Shown here piece after piece: positions 33,901-46,098 of a DNA stretch of 64,000 bases. Positions within the stretch are counted from its first letter, which is position 1; each line of letters begins with the position of its first letter. The DNA comes from Piliocolobus tephrosceles (lineage: Eukaryota > Chordata > Mammalia > Primates > Cercopithecidae): positions 62,240,160 to 62,304,159 of the forward strand of contig NC_045446.1 in NCBI RefSeq assembly GCF_002776525.5, written 5' to 3'. The position numbers were made by a program, and so were the translations under genes. The notes under the pieces are model-generated. The model searched no databases. It was given only the letters and a program-made list of their open reading frames with translations, and was not told the origin of the DNA.

Positions 33901-34296
33901 CCTCAGCCCTCCAAACAACTGAATGGACACCTCTTAGCCAAAGAGACCTCAGAAAAACTTTAAAATCTAAGTTTCCCGGCCGTGATGCTAGGTCACTCAT
34001 ACCTCAGTACACCTGTTTCCTCATGAACCATTACCAGGCTTCTTTCCCAAGAGCTAAACAGAAAACAGCCCTGGGAAACCAAGAAAAGGAGACTCCTTCA
34101 CTGATTTCAATTTCAACCAACTGCCAGACTCCTCTTTCCTGATTTTGAATGATAGCTGATCAGCTTACAAAGCATTCCTTGCTGATCAATGACTCTCGAC
34201 CATGGATGAATTCTGGCTGGTTTACAGAGGCAGCACAGAAAGTGCTTTGGGTCCTGTGTTTCTCTTTTGACATATAGAGGCGAATTTGACTGCATT

Positions 34297-34583
34297 TTTT
34301 GGGGGTGGGGATGGAGTCTCACTCTGTTTCCCAGGCTGCAGTACAGTGGCATGATCTCCACTCTCTGCAACCTCCACCTCCAGGGTTCAAGCTATTCTCC
34401 TGCCTCAGCCTCCCGAGTAGCTGGGACTACAAGTGCCTCTGCCTGGCTAATTTTTGTATTTTTAGTAGAGACGGGGTTTCACCATGTTGGCCAGGCTGAT
34501 CTCGAACTCCTGACCTCAGATGATCCACCCGCCTCAGCCTCCTGAAGTGCTGGGATTACAAACATGAGCCACTGCGCCCGGTA
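34297..34583 (-). repeat. Alu
   Basis: Splits the 5' LTR. Flanked by the repeated ACTGCATTTT. Confidence 0.9.
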
Positions 34584-34800
34584 TCAACTGCATTTTAATG
34601 TCTCCACCCCAAAGGGAATATGGGCCATATGTAACATGTATGTTTGCTTAGTACATATGCGTGCAACTCTCATGAATATTCATAGCTTCTCCTAAAGCCT
34701 ATTAAATATGTTTGTTTATCCAACTCTTTTAGCATAAAACCCTTGTTCTACCCTCACCCACTCCCCAGCCTGCACATCATAAGAAATAAAGCTCTCCTAG

Positions 34801-35085
34801 GATCATACCTGTAATCCCGGCACTTTGGGAGGCCAAGGCGGGTGGACCGCTTAAGTCCAGAATTTGAGACCAGCCTGGCCAACATGGTGAAACTCTGTCT
34901 CTACTAAATATACAAAAATTAGCAAAGCATAGTGGCGGGCACCTGTAATTCCTGCTACTCAGGAGTCTGAGGCATGAGAATCACTTGAACCCAGGAGGCA
35001 GAGGTTGCAGTGAGATCGTGCCACTGCACTCCAGCCTGGGCGATAGAGTGAAACTGTGTCCAAAAAAAAAAAAGAAAGGAAGAAA
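34801..35085 (+). repeat. Alu
   Basis: Second Alu in the 5' LTR; GCTCTCCT repeated on both sides. Confidence 0.9.
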
Positions 35086-35120
35086 GCTCTCCTTTCCAAA
35101 TGTAAAGCTCTTGTGATTTT

Positions 35121-35736
35121 AAGCCAATATAATTGAAGACAAAGGTAGGATCCATGGAGCAGCCCGGGCTCCCCCAAGCGTGCGTGAATGCACTGGTGCC
35201 TGGTGGAGCCACTGACAGCACAGTTGTCTCCCTGACAGCTTTGGGGGAAGGTGGGTAAGTTTTCCCTGATCTAAGATCTCCTGGTTTTAGGTTGAGATTT
35301 CGGAGACTTCATTTTTTTCTCTGATCCCCTCTATTAGGACCCTGCAAGGGCCGTCTTTGTTGTCCCAGGTTTCTAGTGGGGGAGGTTGGGGGCAGTCCAG
35401 CCTGACTCAACTGGCCCATCAGGTTTGGTGAGGATGCTTGCCCCCTAGTGGCACTCGCAGGGACGTCTTTAAGTAAATGATGTTACAGGGAACCTAGGTT
35501 CTAAGGGGACAGACAGTCCAGCTGCCATCAGGAACTAACATGTTTCTGAATTATGAGAAAAAGTCTTGTGAATATTTGGTATCCTAGAAAAGCTAACCTG
35601 GAACAATGTAAAGCTTTATATGCCAAAATGGGGATCTTTTGACAGAACGTTTGACATGCCTGAATTAGTTTATTAGCATGCACAATGAGAACAGAGAGAG
35701 TTCTAGACCTCTGAGAAGCAATGGAGGCCCTTTTGT
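35121..35736 (+). other. ERV leader region, no gene seen
   Basis: Between the 5' LTR and the next Alu. No gag frame. Confidence 0.4.
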
Positions 35737-35985
35737 GTGTGTGTGTCAGGGTCTCACTCTGTCACGGGGACTGGAGTGGAGTGCACAATCACGGCTCACT
35801 CCAGCCTTGACCTCCTGGGCTCAAGCCATCCTCCCACCTTTGCCTCCCAAGTAGCTGGGACTACAGGCATGCACCACCACACTCCGTTAATTTATTTTCA
35901 ATTTTTAATTTTTTTTGTAGAAACAGGGTTTTACCGTGTTGCCCAGGCTGGTCTCAAATTCCTGGACTCAAGGAATCCTCTCATG
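35737..35985 (-). repeat. Alu, partial
   Basis: Old inverted Alu preceded by (GT)n. Confidence 0.85.
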
Positions 35986-36000
35986 GGAATCCATTTTTAA

Positions 36001-36296
36001 GTGGTATTATGAGAGCTCTAAACACAGTCAGGAATCTCAGGTAACCTCCTTAAATGAGACTAATTCAAAACCTGACCAGCATATTCAAACCTATCTGCCA
36101 CTATTGGACAGGTAGCTGGAGACACTGCACAAAGCCTTACAGCCCAACAAAGTCTCTCAATCCCCTGGTTCAAGTAGTAATAGATAATTTAATTGCTTTA
36201 GATTTTCTCTTAGCCAAACAAGGAAGAGTCTGTGTGGTGGTCTCTAAGATCTGTGGCACTTACATCAACATTTCAGGTGAAGTAGAAACTATATAG
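36001..36296 (+). pseudogene. ERV env TM remnant
   Basis: The frame to 36296 shows a TM-type heptad and immunosuppressive-region pattern (about 36180-36290). Cut by Alus after 36296, continuing at 37405. Confidence 0.65.
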
Positions 36297-36297
36297 G

Positions 36298-36905
36298 GCT
36301 GGGCCCAGTGGCTCATGCCTGTAGTCCCAGCACTTTTGGAGGCTGGGGCCAGAGGATTGCTTGAGCCCAGGAGTTTGAGACTAGCCTGAGCAACATGGGG
36401 AAACTCCGTCTCTATAAAAAGTACAAAAATGGCCGGGCACGGTGGCTCAAGCCTGTAATCTCAGCACTTTGGGAGGCCGAGACGGGCAGATGACAAGGTC
36501 AGGAGATCAAGACCATCCTGGCTAACACGGTGAAACACCGTCTCTACTAAAAAATACAAAAATCTAGCAGGGCAAGGTGGCGGGCGCCTGTAGTCTCAGC
36601 TACTCAGGAGGCTGAGGCAGGAGAATGGCGTAAACCCGGGAGGCGGAGCTTGCAGTGAGCTGAGATCCGACCACTGCACTCCAGCCTGGGCAACAGAGCG
36701 AGATTCCGTCTCAAAAAAAAAAAAAAAAAAAGTACAAAAAATTAACAGGACATTTCTAGCACATGCCTGTAGTCTCAGCTACTTGGGAGGCTGAGGCAGG
36801 AGGATTGCTTGAGCCTGGGAGGCAGAGGTTGCAGTGATCAGAGATCACGTCATTTCACTTCAGACTGGGAGACAGAGCAAGACTCTGTCTCAAAAAATAA
36901 AAAGA
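36298..36905 (+). repeat. Alu interrupted by a younger AluY
   Basis: Outer old Alu 36298-36430 and 36733-36905. Confidence 0.88.
36431..36732 (+). repeat. AluY, cercopithecid-type variant
   Basis: Near-consensus young Alu with GTAAACCCGGGAGGCGGAGC and GATCCGACCACTGC variants. Target duplication AGTACAAAAA on both sides. Confidence 0.88.
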
Positions 36906-36921
36906 AAGAGAAAAAAGAAAG

Positions 36922-37395
36922 CTAGGCCTGGTGGCACACCCTGTAATCCCAGCTGTTCAGGAGGCTGAGGCACGATAATTTCTTGAGCCTAGGAGGGGGA
37001 GGTTGCAGAGAGTTGAGATCACGCCACTGTATTCCATGCTGGGTGCCAGAGTAAGACTGTCTCGAAAAAAAGAAAAGAAATTCATACAGAAAGAATTTTC
37101 AGCCGGGCATGGTGGCTCAAGCCTGTAACCCCAGCACTTTGGGGGGGCCAAGGGGGGCAGACCACCAGTCAGGAGTTCAAGACAAGCCTGGCCAACATGG
37201 TGAAACTTTGTCTCTACTAAAAACACAAAAATTAGCCAGGTGTGGTGGCACATGCCTGTAATCCCAGCTACTCAGGAGGCTGAGGCAGGAGAATCACTTG
37301 AACCCGGAGGCAGAGGTTGCAGTGAGCTGAGATTGTGCCACTGCACTCCAGCCTGGGTGATAGAGCGAGACTCCATCTCAAAAAGAAAAAGAAGT
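36922..37395 (+). repeat. Alu fragment and full Alu
   Basis: Fragment 36922-37076, full Alu 37103-37395. Confidence 0.87.
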
Positions 37396-37404
37396 AAAGA
37401 AAGA

Positions 37405-37915
37405 AAAAATTTCCACACGCGCTAAATGGTTACAAGAGGTAAGAACTACTGATCCTATCAACTACCTATTTAGTTGGCTTTCTACCAAACTGGGAAGTTC
37501 CTTTCAAGATGCCAATCAAGTCCTTGTTATAGTCATAGTCTCCATCAACCTTTTCTTCTTTACATTTAAATTACCTATAATATGTATAACCAACTGCTGT
37601 AAGTCTGCTGCTAAAACCAGAATTATGCTGGCTCAATGCATAGAACTTATAGACAAGTTAAATTAGTAGCCCCACCTTTTGGCCCTTATGTTGCTTGATA
37701 GACCTTAGGGGTTGATGAGTGCCTGCCCACCTCTATTCCTGTCTGGTCAAGATGTTCAATTGGCTGTAAGTCTCTTGGCCACAGGGGTTCCACCAAGGGA
37801 CTGGGTGGACCTGGAGCAGGTAGCCCCACCATCCTGGCAATGACATGGTACAAATTTGGCTATTGATGCTGCCTGTGGCAGATCTCAGCTAAAAGGAGGA
37901 AATATGGAATAAAAA
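37405..37915 (+). pseudogene. ERV env C-terminal remnant and polypurine tract
   Basis: Membrane-anchor and cytoplasmic-tail sequence to a stop near 37665, then noncoding, then AAAAGGAGGAAA near 37891-37902, a polypurine tract expected just before a 3' LTR. Confidence 0.6.
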
Positions 37916-37924
37916 GAAATTCCG

Positions 37925-38208
37925 CCAGGTGTGGTGGCTCACACCTGTAGTCCCAACACTTTGGGAGGCCAAGACAGGTGGATCACCTGAGGTCAGGAGT
38001 TCAAGACCAGGTTTGTCAACATGGTGAAACCCTGTCTCTTCAGGGCTAATTTACAAAAATTAGCCAGGCATGGTGTGGGCACCTGTAATCCCAGCTACTC
38101 AGGAGGCTGAGCAAGGAGAATTGCTTGAACCCGCGAGGCGGAGGTTGAAGTGAGCCGAGATTGCACCACTGCACTCCAGCCTGGGTGAGACAGCGAGATT
38201 CCATCTCA
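37925..38208 (+). repeat. Alu
   Basis: Followed by (GAAA)n. Confidence 0.9.
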
Positions 38209-38228
38209 AAAACAAAGAAAGAAAGAAA

Positions 38229-38290
<62 letters not shown>
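38209..38290 (+). repeat. (GAAA)n microsatellite
   Basis: About 80 bases from the Alu tail. Confidence 0.95.
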
Positions 38291-38519
38291 GGAAAAGGAA
38301 AAAATAAGTTTATTAATTGTGACAACTGTTTCCTATCAGTGTAATATGTAAATAAGGCAACTGGGGGTGAGGTACACTGAAACCTTCCGTACCCTTTGCA
38401 ACTTTTCTGTGAATCTAAATCTACTCATTAAAAGTCTATTTTAGAAAGTAAAAACAGCAAACGATACTCTATGACACATTCTAAAATATTCTGCAGTCAG
38501 ATTTTCTTCATTATTTTTT

Positions 38520-38619
38520 NNNNNNNNNNNNNNNNNNNNNNNNNNNNNNNNNNNNNNNNNNNNNNNNNNNNNNNNNNNNNNNNNNNNNNNNNNNNNNNNN
38601 NNNNNNNNNNNNNNNNNNN
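38520..38619. other. Assembly gap of 100 N
   Basis: Exactly 100 N, usually a placeholder of unknown true length. The right flank is (GGGAAA)n. Confidence 1.
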
Positions 38620-38676
38620 GGGAAAGGGAAAGGGAAAGGGAAAGGGAAAGGGAAAGGGAAAGGAAAGGAAAGGAAA
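38620..38676 (+). repeat. (GGGAAA)n repeat at gap edge
   Basis: Hexamer array; probably why the assembly broke here. Confidence 0.95.
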
Positions 38677-38929
38677 TCCAAAGCCCCCTCAACTGACTGA
38701 ACAAACCCCTCTTGGCCAAGGATACCCTGCAAAAACTTCAAAATCTAAGTTTCTTGGTTATGATAAGACAGGAGGCTGGTCACACCCCAGTACACACTCT
38801 TCCTTACTGTTACCAACCTTTTTTCCTAAGAGTTAAGCAGAAACCAGTCCTGGAAAACAGATGGAAGAATCCTGCTGATTTCAACTTCAACCACCTGATG
38901 CTGTGGGCAGACGTCCCTCTTTTTCTCGT

Positions 38930-38932
<3 letters not shown>

Positions 38933-38962
<30 letters not shown>

Positions 38963-39261
38963 AGACATGGTCTCTTTTTTTGAGAGAGGCTCTGTCACCC
39001 AGGCTAGAGTGCAATGGCATGATCTCGGCTCACTACAGCCTCTGCCTCCTGGGTTCAAGTGATCTTCCTGCCTCAGTCTCCCGAGTTGCTGGGACTACAG
39101 GCACACATACCACCATGCCCAGCCAACTTCTGTATTTTTTTGTAGAGATGGAGTTTTACTGTGTTGCCCAGGCTGGTCTCAAACTCCTGGGCTCAAAGGA
39201 TCCACCTGCCTTGGCCTCCCAAAGTGCTGGGATTACAGGCATGAGCCGCTGGGCTTGGCCT
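38933..39261 (-). repeat. Alu
   Basis: Long T-run at left. Confidence 0.9.
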
Positions 39262-39439
39262 CTTTTTGTGATTTTGATATGACAGCAGACCAGCTCACAA
39301 AGCATTTTCCCAGATCAATTCCTATTAACCATGGGCTGGCTCTGGCCAATTTACAGAGGCTGCACACAAAGTGCCTTTGTGTCCTATGTTTTGCCTTTTG
39401 ATGTGTACAGCCTAAGTTTGCATTTTAATGTTAAGTCTT

Positions 39440-39878
39440 GGCTGGGCATGATGGCTCACACCTATAATCCTAGCACTTTGGGAGGCCAAGGTGAGAGGAT
39501 TGCTCGAGCCTAGGAGTTCAAGACCAGCCTGGGCAATGTAGTGAGACCTTGTCTCTCTTTTTCTTTTCTTTTCTTTTTTTTTTGGGTGGGGGGAACGGAG
39601 TCTTCCTCTGTTGCCCAGGCTGGAGTGCAGTGGTGTGATCTTGGCTCACTGCAACCTCTGCCTCCCGGGTTCAAGCAATTCTCCTGCCTCAGCTCCCAGT
39701 AGTAGCTGGGATTACAGATGTGCACCACCATATCCAGCTAATTTTTGTATTTTTAGTAGAGATGGGGTTTCACCATGTTGGCCAGGCTGGTTTCGAACTC
39801 CTGACCTCAGGTGATCCGCCCATCTCAGCCTTCCAAAGTGCTGGGATTACAGGCATAAGCCACTGCACCAGGCCTTCT
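39440..39878. repeat. Plus Alu fragment with inverted Alu joined
   Basis: 39440-39558 plus strand; 39563-39875 minus strand. A potential inverted-repeat hairpin. Confidence 0.85.
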
Positions 39879-39907
39879 GTCTCTATTTTTAAATAAAAAT
39901 ATAAATA

Positions 39908-40495
39908 GATCGGGTGCCGTAGTTCACACCTGTATTTCCAGCACTTTGGGAGGCCAAGGTGGGCAGATCACTTGAGGCCAGGATTTTGAGACAAGCCTGG
40001 CCAACACAGTGAAACCTCGTCTCTACTAAGAAATAATATAAAAATATAGCTAAGTGTAGTGGTGCACACCTATAATCCCAGCCACTCTGGTGGCTGAGGC
40101 AGGAGAATCACTTGAACCCATGAGGTGGAGGTTGCGGTGAGCCAAGATCACGACACTGCACTCCAGCCTGTGTGATAGAGCGAGACTCTGTACAAAAAAA
40201 AAAAAAAAACAGCTGGGCGCCGTGGCTCACGCTTGTCATCCCAGCACTTCGGGAGGCTGAGGCAGGATCACTTGAGGTCAGGAGTTTGAGACCAGTCTAG
40301 CCAACATGGTGAAACCCCGTCTCTACTAAAAATACAAAAATTAGCCGGGCGTGGTGTCAGGCGCCTGTAATTCCAGCTACTCGGGAGGCTGAGGCAGGAG
40401 AATCTCTTGAACCTGGGAGGCAGAGTTTGCAGCGAGCTGAGATCGTGCCATTGCACTCCAGCTTGGGCAACAGAGCAAGTCTCTGTCTCAAAAGT
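39908..40495 (+). repeat. Two tandem Alus
   Basis: 39908-40210 and 40211-40495, head to tail. Confidence 0.9.
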
Positions 40496-41879
40496 AAATA
40501 AATAAATGAAAATAAAAACGAAAAAATAAAAAATTAATGTTAAGTCTCAACCCCAAAGTGAACACAGGATGTATGTAACGTGTATGTTTGCTTAGTACAC
40601 ACGCATGTGACTCCCTTTCATTGACATTCATAGCTTCTCCTGTAACCCATTAATATGTATTCTAGCCAACCCATTTTACATAAAACTCCTGTCCCACCCT
40701 TCCTCCCTCAAATTGCCTGCTTTTAGTCTCAGCCAAAGGTTCCACTTACCAGCCTGCATATTGCAACCAAACATAAGAAATAATATTGTTTCCAAATATA
40801 TAGATCTGGTGATTTTAAGTTGACACTTCCCAGGTTGTCACAAGATTCAGGTATGGCTCACACCCTATGATTGCAGGGCACAAGCTGGGATCTCCTGGAA
40901 ACTGGTCTCTTTGAAGGCCCTAGAAGGCCTTCCTTCTTGGTTGATTTTCCTCCAGAGATCCAACTGCCTTCTTAGGCTCCCCTGCCTGCCTCCTCCTCGG
41001 TCCTGACCTGTGGCATTGCCCAGGTTACTGGGCCCCCATCTTCCCTGCACTTACTGCCACTCATAGGGTGATGGTTCCCACACCTGCATCCAACCTGGAT
41101 TCCTCCCCTGAGCTTCCCCTCTGCAACCACTTCCCCCTGGGCCAAGGGCACACAGGCACCTTGAAAAAAGTGTTCTGTGTTTCTTCCTGCCCAAACCTGC
41201 CCCTCTCTCTCCTTTTTCCCATCTGTGGTACCACAGAAGGTTTTTGTCATTGACTGGGGTGGGGATGGAGGGAAGAATTATCCCAGAATCATAGGTGCTG
41301 TAGAAAGGATACCTGAGTTGCTGGGAGAGGGGGTCTGTGAGTTGGCGATGGAAGGAGAGCTTGGCCCTTCAAACAACTGAAGATCTGATCAAAAGATTCA
41401 GAACATCTGTGATTTTGTGACTGGCGATGAGTGGTGACACCTGGTCTCATGGGGTTGGGGAAGTTGGGAGATTTGGTGGTTCTACAATTTATGGCCTTTT
41501 GAGATCCTTGCTCTCTATAGCTGTCTGGGAGGTTGGAAGCCTGGGCTCTAGCCCTTGCCCTGATCCTCTGGATCTCATTTTCCTCATCTATGTAACAGGA
41601 CAGAGGAGTTGGAAACTGATGAGATTAGCTCAAAGGATCCTGGCAGCTCAGGTTGCAAGATTTTTTTCAGACCTGAGCATTTGGGAAAAAATGGGGTAGG
41701 TGGAGCTTAGGGACTAGCCTTAGGCCTGTACTGTTAATTCACCCCCTCCCACTTCCCCATGGAGGCTTGGTTGGTGCTCACAAGCAATAATTAACTGCTG
41801 AGTGGCCTTCGCCCAATCCCAGGCTCCACTCCTGGGCTCCATTCCCACTCCCTGCCCCACTGCCCGTCTCCTAGGCCAC

Positions 41880-41969
41880 TAAACCACAGCTGTTCCCTGG
41901 AATAAGGCAAGGGGGAGTGCAGAGCAGAGCAGAAGCCTGAGCCAGACGAAGAGCCACCTTCTCTCCCAG
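41880..41969 (+). other. FOLR1: Candidate 5' untranslated exon of FOLR1
   Basis: A purine-rich stretch ends in CCCAG followed by GTATGA, a good donor, at 41970. An AATAAGG TATA-like element lies near 41902. Human FOLR1 has alternative upstream noncoding exons; this placement is inferred. Confidence 0.35.
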
Positions 41970-43419
41970 GTATGACACTCCCCATCCCCCTTCAGAGGCC
42001 ACACACCCTATGGTACTCCCAGCATGTGTTAAGGATTTGCTGAACTGGAAGGCCCCTCTGTTTGCCTGAAGCCCAGAGAATCTTGAAGTGGAGACTGAGG
42101 CCCAGACCAGAGTGTGGCCTGCTCAAGCTTAAATGACAAGTTAGTGTTCATCTCCCTGAACTAGTACCTGGGCTCTAGCCCTTCAGTCCAGCACTGAGTT
42201 CTCAGCTCTTCTAGTCTGGGGCCCTAAGGTTGGGGGTGGGGGTCATGATTGTTGGTGGGGAGGGGTCACAGCTGGACCAAGACCTGAAGGTGAAACTAGG
42301 AAGGTGGGAAGGGGGCTTGCAGAGTGATGCTGGTCAAAAGGACAGGAAGAGAGCCTGGCTTCAGAAGCAGCCACGGCAAGAGAGACTACTGACTGAACAG
42401 GTGGGCTCCACTGGGGGCTGGGGAAAGGATTTTCTCAGCCCCCATCCCCAGCACTGCATATTGGCTGCACCCATGAGAGCCTCAGCACTGTGAAGGTGCA
42501 GGGAGCAAAGGCCAAAAGAGCTCTGGCTTGAACTTGGGTGGTCCCTGCTGTGTGACTTGGGGCATGGCCCTTATCTGTGCTCAAATGCTTCTGTGAAGAT
42601 TAAAGGCTATCCTTTGTTGATTTCCCCTTCTTACATTTAATCCTTGCAGGAGAAAGCTAAGCCTCAAGATAGTTTGCTTCTCCTTCCCCCAAGGCCAAGG
42701 AGAAGGTGGAGCGAGGGCTGGGGTCAGGCAGGACAGGCTGAACAGGAACCCTGTGCTCTAAACAGTTAGGGTTTGTTTCCCAGGAACTAAACCCAAAGGA
42801 TCACCCGGTATTCCCTGAGAGTACAGATTTCTCTGGCATGGCCCTCAAGGTTAGTGAGTGAGTGGGTCCACAGAGGCATGACTGGATCCTGGAATGAATG
42901 AATCAACCATGAGAGAATGAATGAACACTGGAATCAATAAGAGTAGCAGAATAATGGATTGTGGAGCAGGAAGGAGAAGCTGCTGGGTGGGAATTCAATT
43001 CCAGGCCTATCTGAACCCTGCTGTGCAGTCAGCCTGGAGACAGCCCAGCTCAGGCCCTGCCTAGACCCCTGTCAAGGAGGCCCTGTCAAGAGGAGAGGAG
43101 GGGCAGCACGGGGGCACGGCAAGCTTGTGAGCAGGAAAGCATGTCCACTTTAGTGACTGGTATGTGGAAGATGAGTTAGAGGAGACAGATGGAGAGAAGT
43201 CATAGGAAATAAATTCTGAGCATTTTAGGGGGGCCCAGATACCTGGTGACCAGTGGACTGAAGGAAACAGTCACCTCCCAAAATTCAGTGTCTGAGGTCA
43301 AAGGATTGAAGTTCTGTGATGACCAAGGAGAGGCCAGCTCTGTGGTAGGGGGCACAGGAGCTCCCCAAGGCCCCAGGGCTGTCTGGCTGGCTGCCCCCTG
43401 CCAGCCCCTGTGCCCTGTG

Positions 43420-43446
43420 ACCCCCGCCCTGCCCCGCCCCGCCCCA
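43420..43446 (+). promoter_or_regulatory. FOLR1: GC-box cluster, candidate FOLR1 promoter
   Basis: Three close CCCCGCCCC-type Sp1 sites about 0.95 kb before the coding exon. The human gene has an Sp1-driven proximal promoter (P4); correspondence is inferred. Confidence 0.45.
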
Positions 43447-43587
43447 AGATCCCACGGTTTCCAGGAGGGGCCTACTAAACTAGCTTGAGTGATCAGGCTA
43501 GAAAGGGCTGGGACTAAGGTTTAAAAAGCAGCTAAAACTAATGAAAAACCACACTGCAGCCCCCCAGCTAAAACATTTTTATAAACT

Positions 43588-43891
43588 TTTTGTTTTGTTT
43601 TGTTTTTTGAAATAGAGTCTCGCTCTGTCACCCAAGCTGGAGTGCAATGGCACGATCTTGGCTCACCATAACCTCCGCTTCCTGGATTCAAGTGATGTCC
43701 TCCCTCAGCCTCCTGAGTAGCTGGGATTACAGGCACACGACAACCGCACCCAGTTTATTTTGTGTTTTTAGTAGAGATGGGGTTTCACTATGTTGGCCAG
43801 GCTGGTCTCAAACTCCTGACCTCAGGTGATCCACCCACCTCAGTCTTCCAAACTGCCGGGATTACAGGCGTGAGCCACCACGCCCAGCCCA
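43588..43891 (-). repeat. Alu
   Basis: Between the GC boxes and the first coding exon. Confidence 0.9.
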
Positions 43892-44393
43892 TTTTTGTAA
43901 ACTTTTACAATGAAGTAATTTGGTGTCAAAATCTGACCTGAAAATTAATGTGAGCTTATGTATAGTTTTAATTTATCCCACCAGTGCAACTGTTTCACCC
44001 CAGAACATACACTTGATTATTGGGTATATGAAAATTATATTATCTTTGAATCACCTTTGATGAAATCCTAAAGAATTTTAACTCTGAAACATTTGAATGA
44101 GGCATTGTGGACCTATGACAAACTCCTGGCTATTTCTGCATTTTGCCCAAATCCATCCTTGAATTATATCACTTGAACCTCATGATCACCTGGAGAAGGC
44201 AATGAGGCTCAAGCCAGGGAGGGGTGGTGTCTAATCCCACCTCTCACTGGATCTGGGAAAACTGAGGGAGATGGGGGCAGGGCTCTATCTGCCCCAGGCT
44301 TCAGTCCAGGCCCCACCCTCCTGGAGCCCTGGGAACAACTTAAGGCCCCACCTCCGCATTCCTTGGTGCCACTGACCACAGCTCTTCCTTCAG

Positions 44394-44569
44394 GGACAGA
44401 CATGGCTCAGCGGATGACAACACAGCTGCTGCTCCTCCTAGTGTGGGTGGCTGTAGTAGGGGAGGCTCAGACAAGGACTGCACGGGCCAGGACTGAGCTT
44501 CTCAATGTCTGCATGAACGCCAAGCACCACAAGGAAAAGCCAGGCCCAGAGGACAAGTTGCATGAGCAG
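44394..44569 (+). CDS. FOLR1: FOLR1 first coding exon (signal peptide)
   Basis: Eight untranslated bases then ATG at 44402. 56 codons, phase 0 end, donor GTGGGC at 44570. Confidence 0.96.
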
Positions 44570-46055
44570 GTGGGCCAGGGGGTGATCTGGGGTGGTGAGG
44601 GACTGGCTCAGGAAGAGGAGACCAGGACATGGAAATGTCAAACTCCATTCACTGGTGAAGTGAAGGCAGACAGACCCACTGGAGGAGCCCTTCAGTTTGC
44701 ATTAATATGGGTGACTATTTCACAGACACTGTGTGCCAAATGTCGGTACAATGCCAACAGTTCACCTTCTTGATTGTTGAGTTTCCGCATGACATAGATA
44801 AGGAAGCAGGCCCAGAGGAGAGCCTGGGAAATGAAGTTGGAGTGACCATCCTCGGGTTGCTTGATTTAGGGATTTAGACTTTGAAAGACTCCTCCAAAGA
44901 TCCGAGGGAAGAAACTGCATACTGTGCATAGTGGCCTCTTTTCTGCCAGCCCTAAACAGCTCAAGAAGGGAGAGTCTCTCACATTATGAGGCTGGGTGCG
45001 AAGCATTCTTTTTTTTTTTTTTTTTTTTTCCTGAGATGAGGTCTCCATATGTTGCCCAGGCTGGTCTCAAACTCCTGGACTCAAGTGATCCTCCCACCTC
45101 GGCCTCCCAAAGTGTGGGATTACAGAAATGAGCCATACGCCCTCCTGAAGCATCTTGGTTCATGCATCTAGCAAAACTTTGGGCTGTGTCTCTCAACCAC
45201 ATTGGACCTGAGTTCTCCCTATAACATTTATTTTGCTACCACCCCTTTAATATCCTGACATGATGATATAACTAAAGAAAAAGCAGAGGAAAAGTAATTT
45301 GTAGTCCGGTGTTATGGCTCACGCCTGTAATCCCAACACTGTGGGAGGCCGAGGTGGGCAGATCACTTGAGATCAGGAGTTCTATACCAGCCTGGGCAAG
45401 ACGGCAAAACCCCATCTCTACTAAAAAAACACGAAAAATTAGTCAGGTGTGGTGGCACACGTAGTCCCAGCTACTCAGGAGGCTGAGGTGGGAGGGTCAA
45501 TTGAACCCAGGAGGCAGAGATTGCAGATCGTGCCACTGCACTCCAGCCTGGGCAACAGAGTGAGACCCTGTCAAAAGAAAGAAAGAATGAAAAAAAGAAA
45601 AAAAGAAAAAGAAAGGAAGGGAAGAAAAGAAAGAAAGAAAGAAAAGAAAGAGAAAGAAAGAAAGAAAGAAAAGAAAAGAAAGAAAGAAGAAAGAAAGAGG
45701 AAAGGGAGGGAGGAAAGAGAGAGAAACTTGTAGTATGCATTTCTTTTTTTTTTTTTTTTTCTTGAGATGGAGTTTTGCCCTTGTTGCCCAGGGTGGAGTA
45801 CAGGGATGCAATCTCAGCTCACTGCAACCTCCACCTCCCAGGTTCAAGTGATTCTCCTGTCTCAGTCTCCTGAGTAGGCACATACCACCACATCCAGCTA
45901 ATTTTCTGTTTGTTTGTATTTTTAGTAGAGATGGGGGTTTCACCATATTGGCCAGGCTGGTCTCGAACTCCTCACCTCATGATCCTCCCTTCTTGGCCTC
46001 CCAAAGTGCTGGGATTATAGGTGCGAGCCACCGCACCTGGCCTTAAGTGCACATT

Positions 46056-46098
<43 letters not shown>

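Larger units (their letters stand above)
33921..35120 (+). repeat. 5' LTR, interrupted by two Alus
   Basis: LTR pieces 33921-34296, 34584-34800 and 35077-35120. AATAAA near 34786. Confidence 0.7.
33921..40845 (+). mobile_element. Old ERV1-type provirus with paired LTRs and env remnant
   Basis: Blocks of 33921-35120 recur in order in 38697-40830. Examples are the start, the stretch near 33955-33975 and 38735-38755, and the end near GTGATTTTAAG. Between them lie env remnants in the same orientation. Gag and pol are not recognised. Several Alus, an L1 3' fragment (38290-38519) and an assembly gap disrupt it. Confidence 0.7.
38697..40845 (+). repeat. 3' LTR, interrupted by Alus
   Basis: LTR pieces 38697-38932, 39262-39439 and 40540-40845. 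Same order as the 5' LTR. Confidence 0.68.
40846..43587 (+). other. Upstream region of FOLR1, Alu-free
   Basis: 2.7 kb without an Alu in a very Alu-rich window. Likely holds the 5' untranslated exons and promoters of FOLR1. Confidence 0.55.

Noticed and set aside
38471..38836. Open frames spanning the N gap
   Set aside because: Contain undefined residues from the gap and a hexamer repeat; meaningless.
45449..45733. Lys/Glu/Arg-rich and Phe/Leu/Ser-rich open frames (also 55115-55426, 59144-59452)
   Set aside because: Produced by GAAA-type microsatellites and Alu tails.
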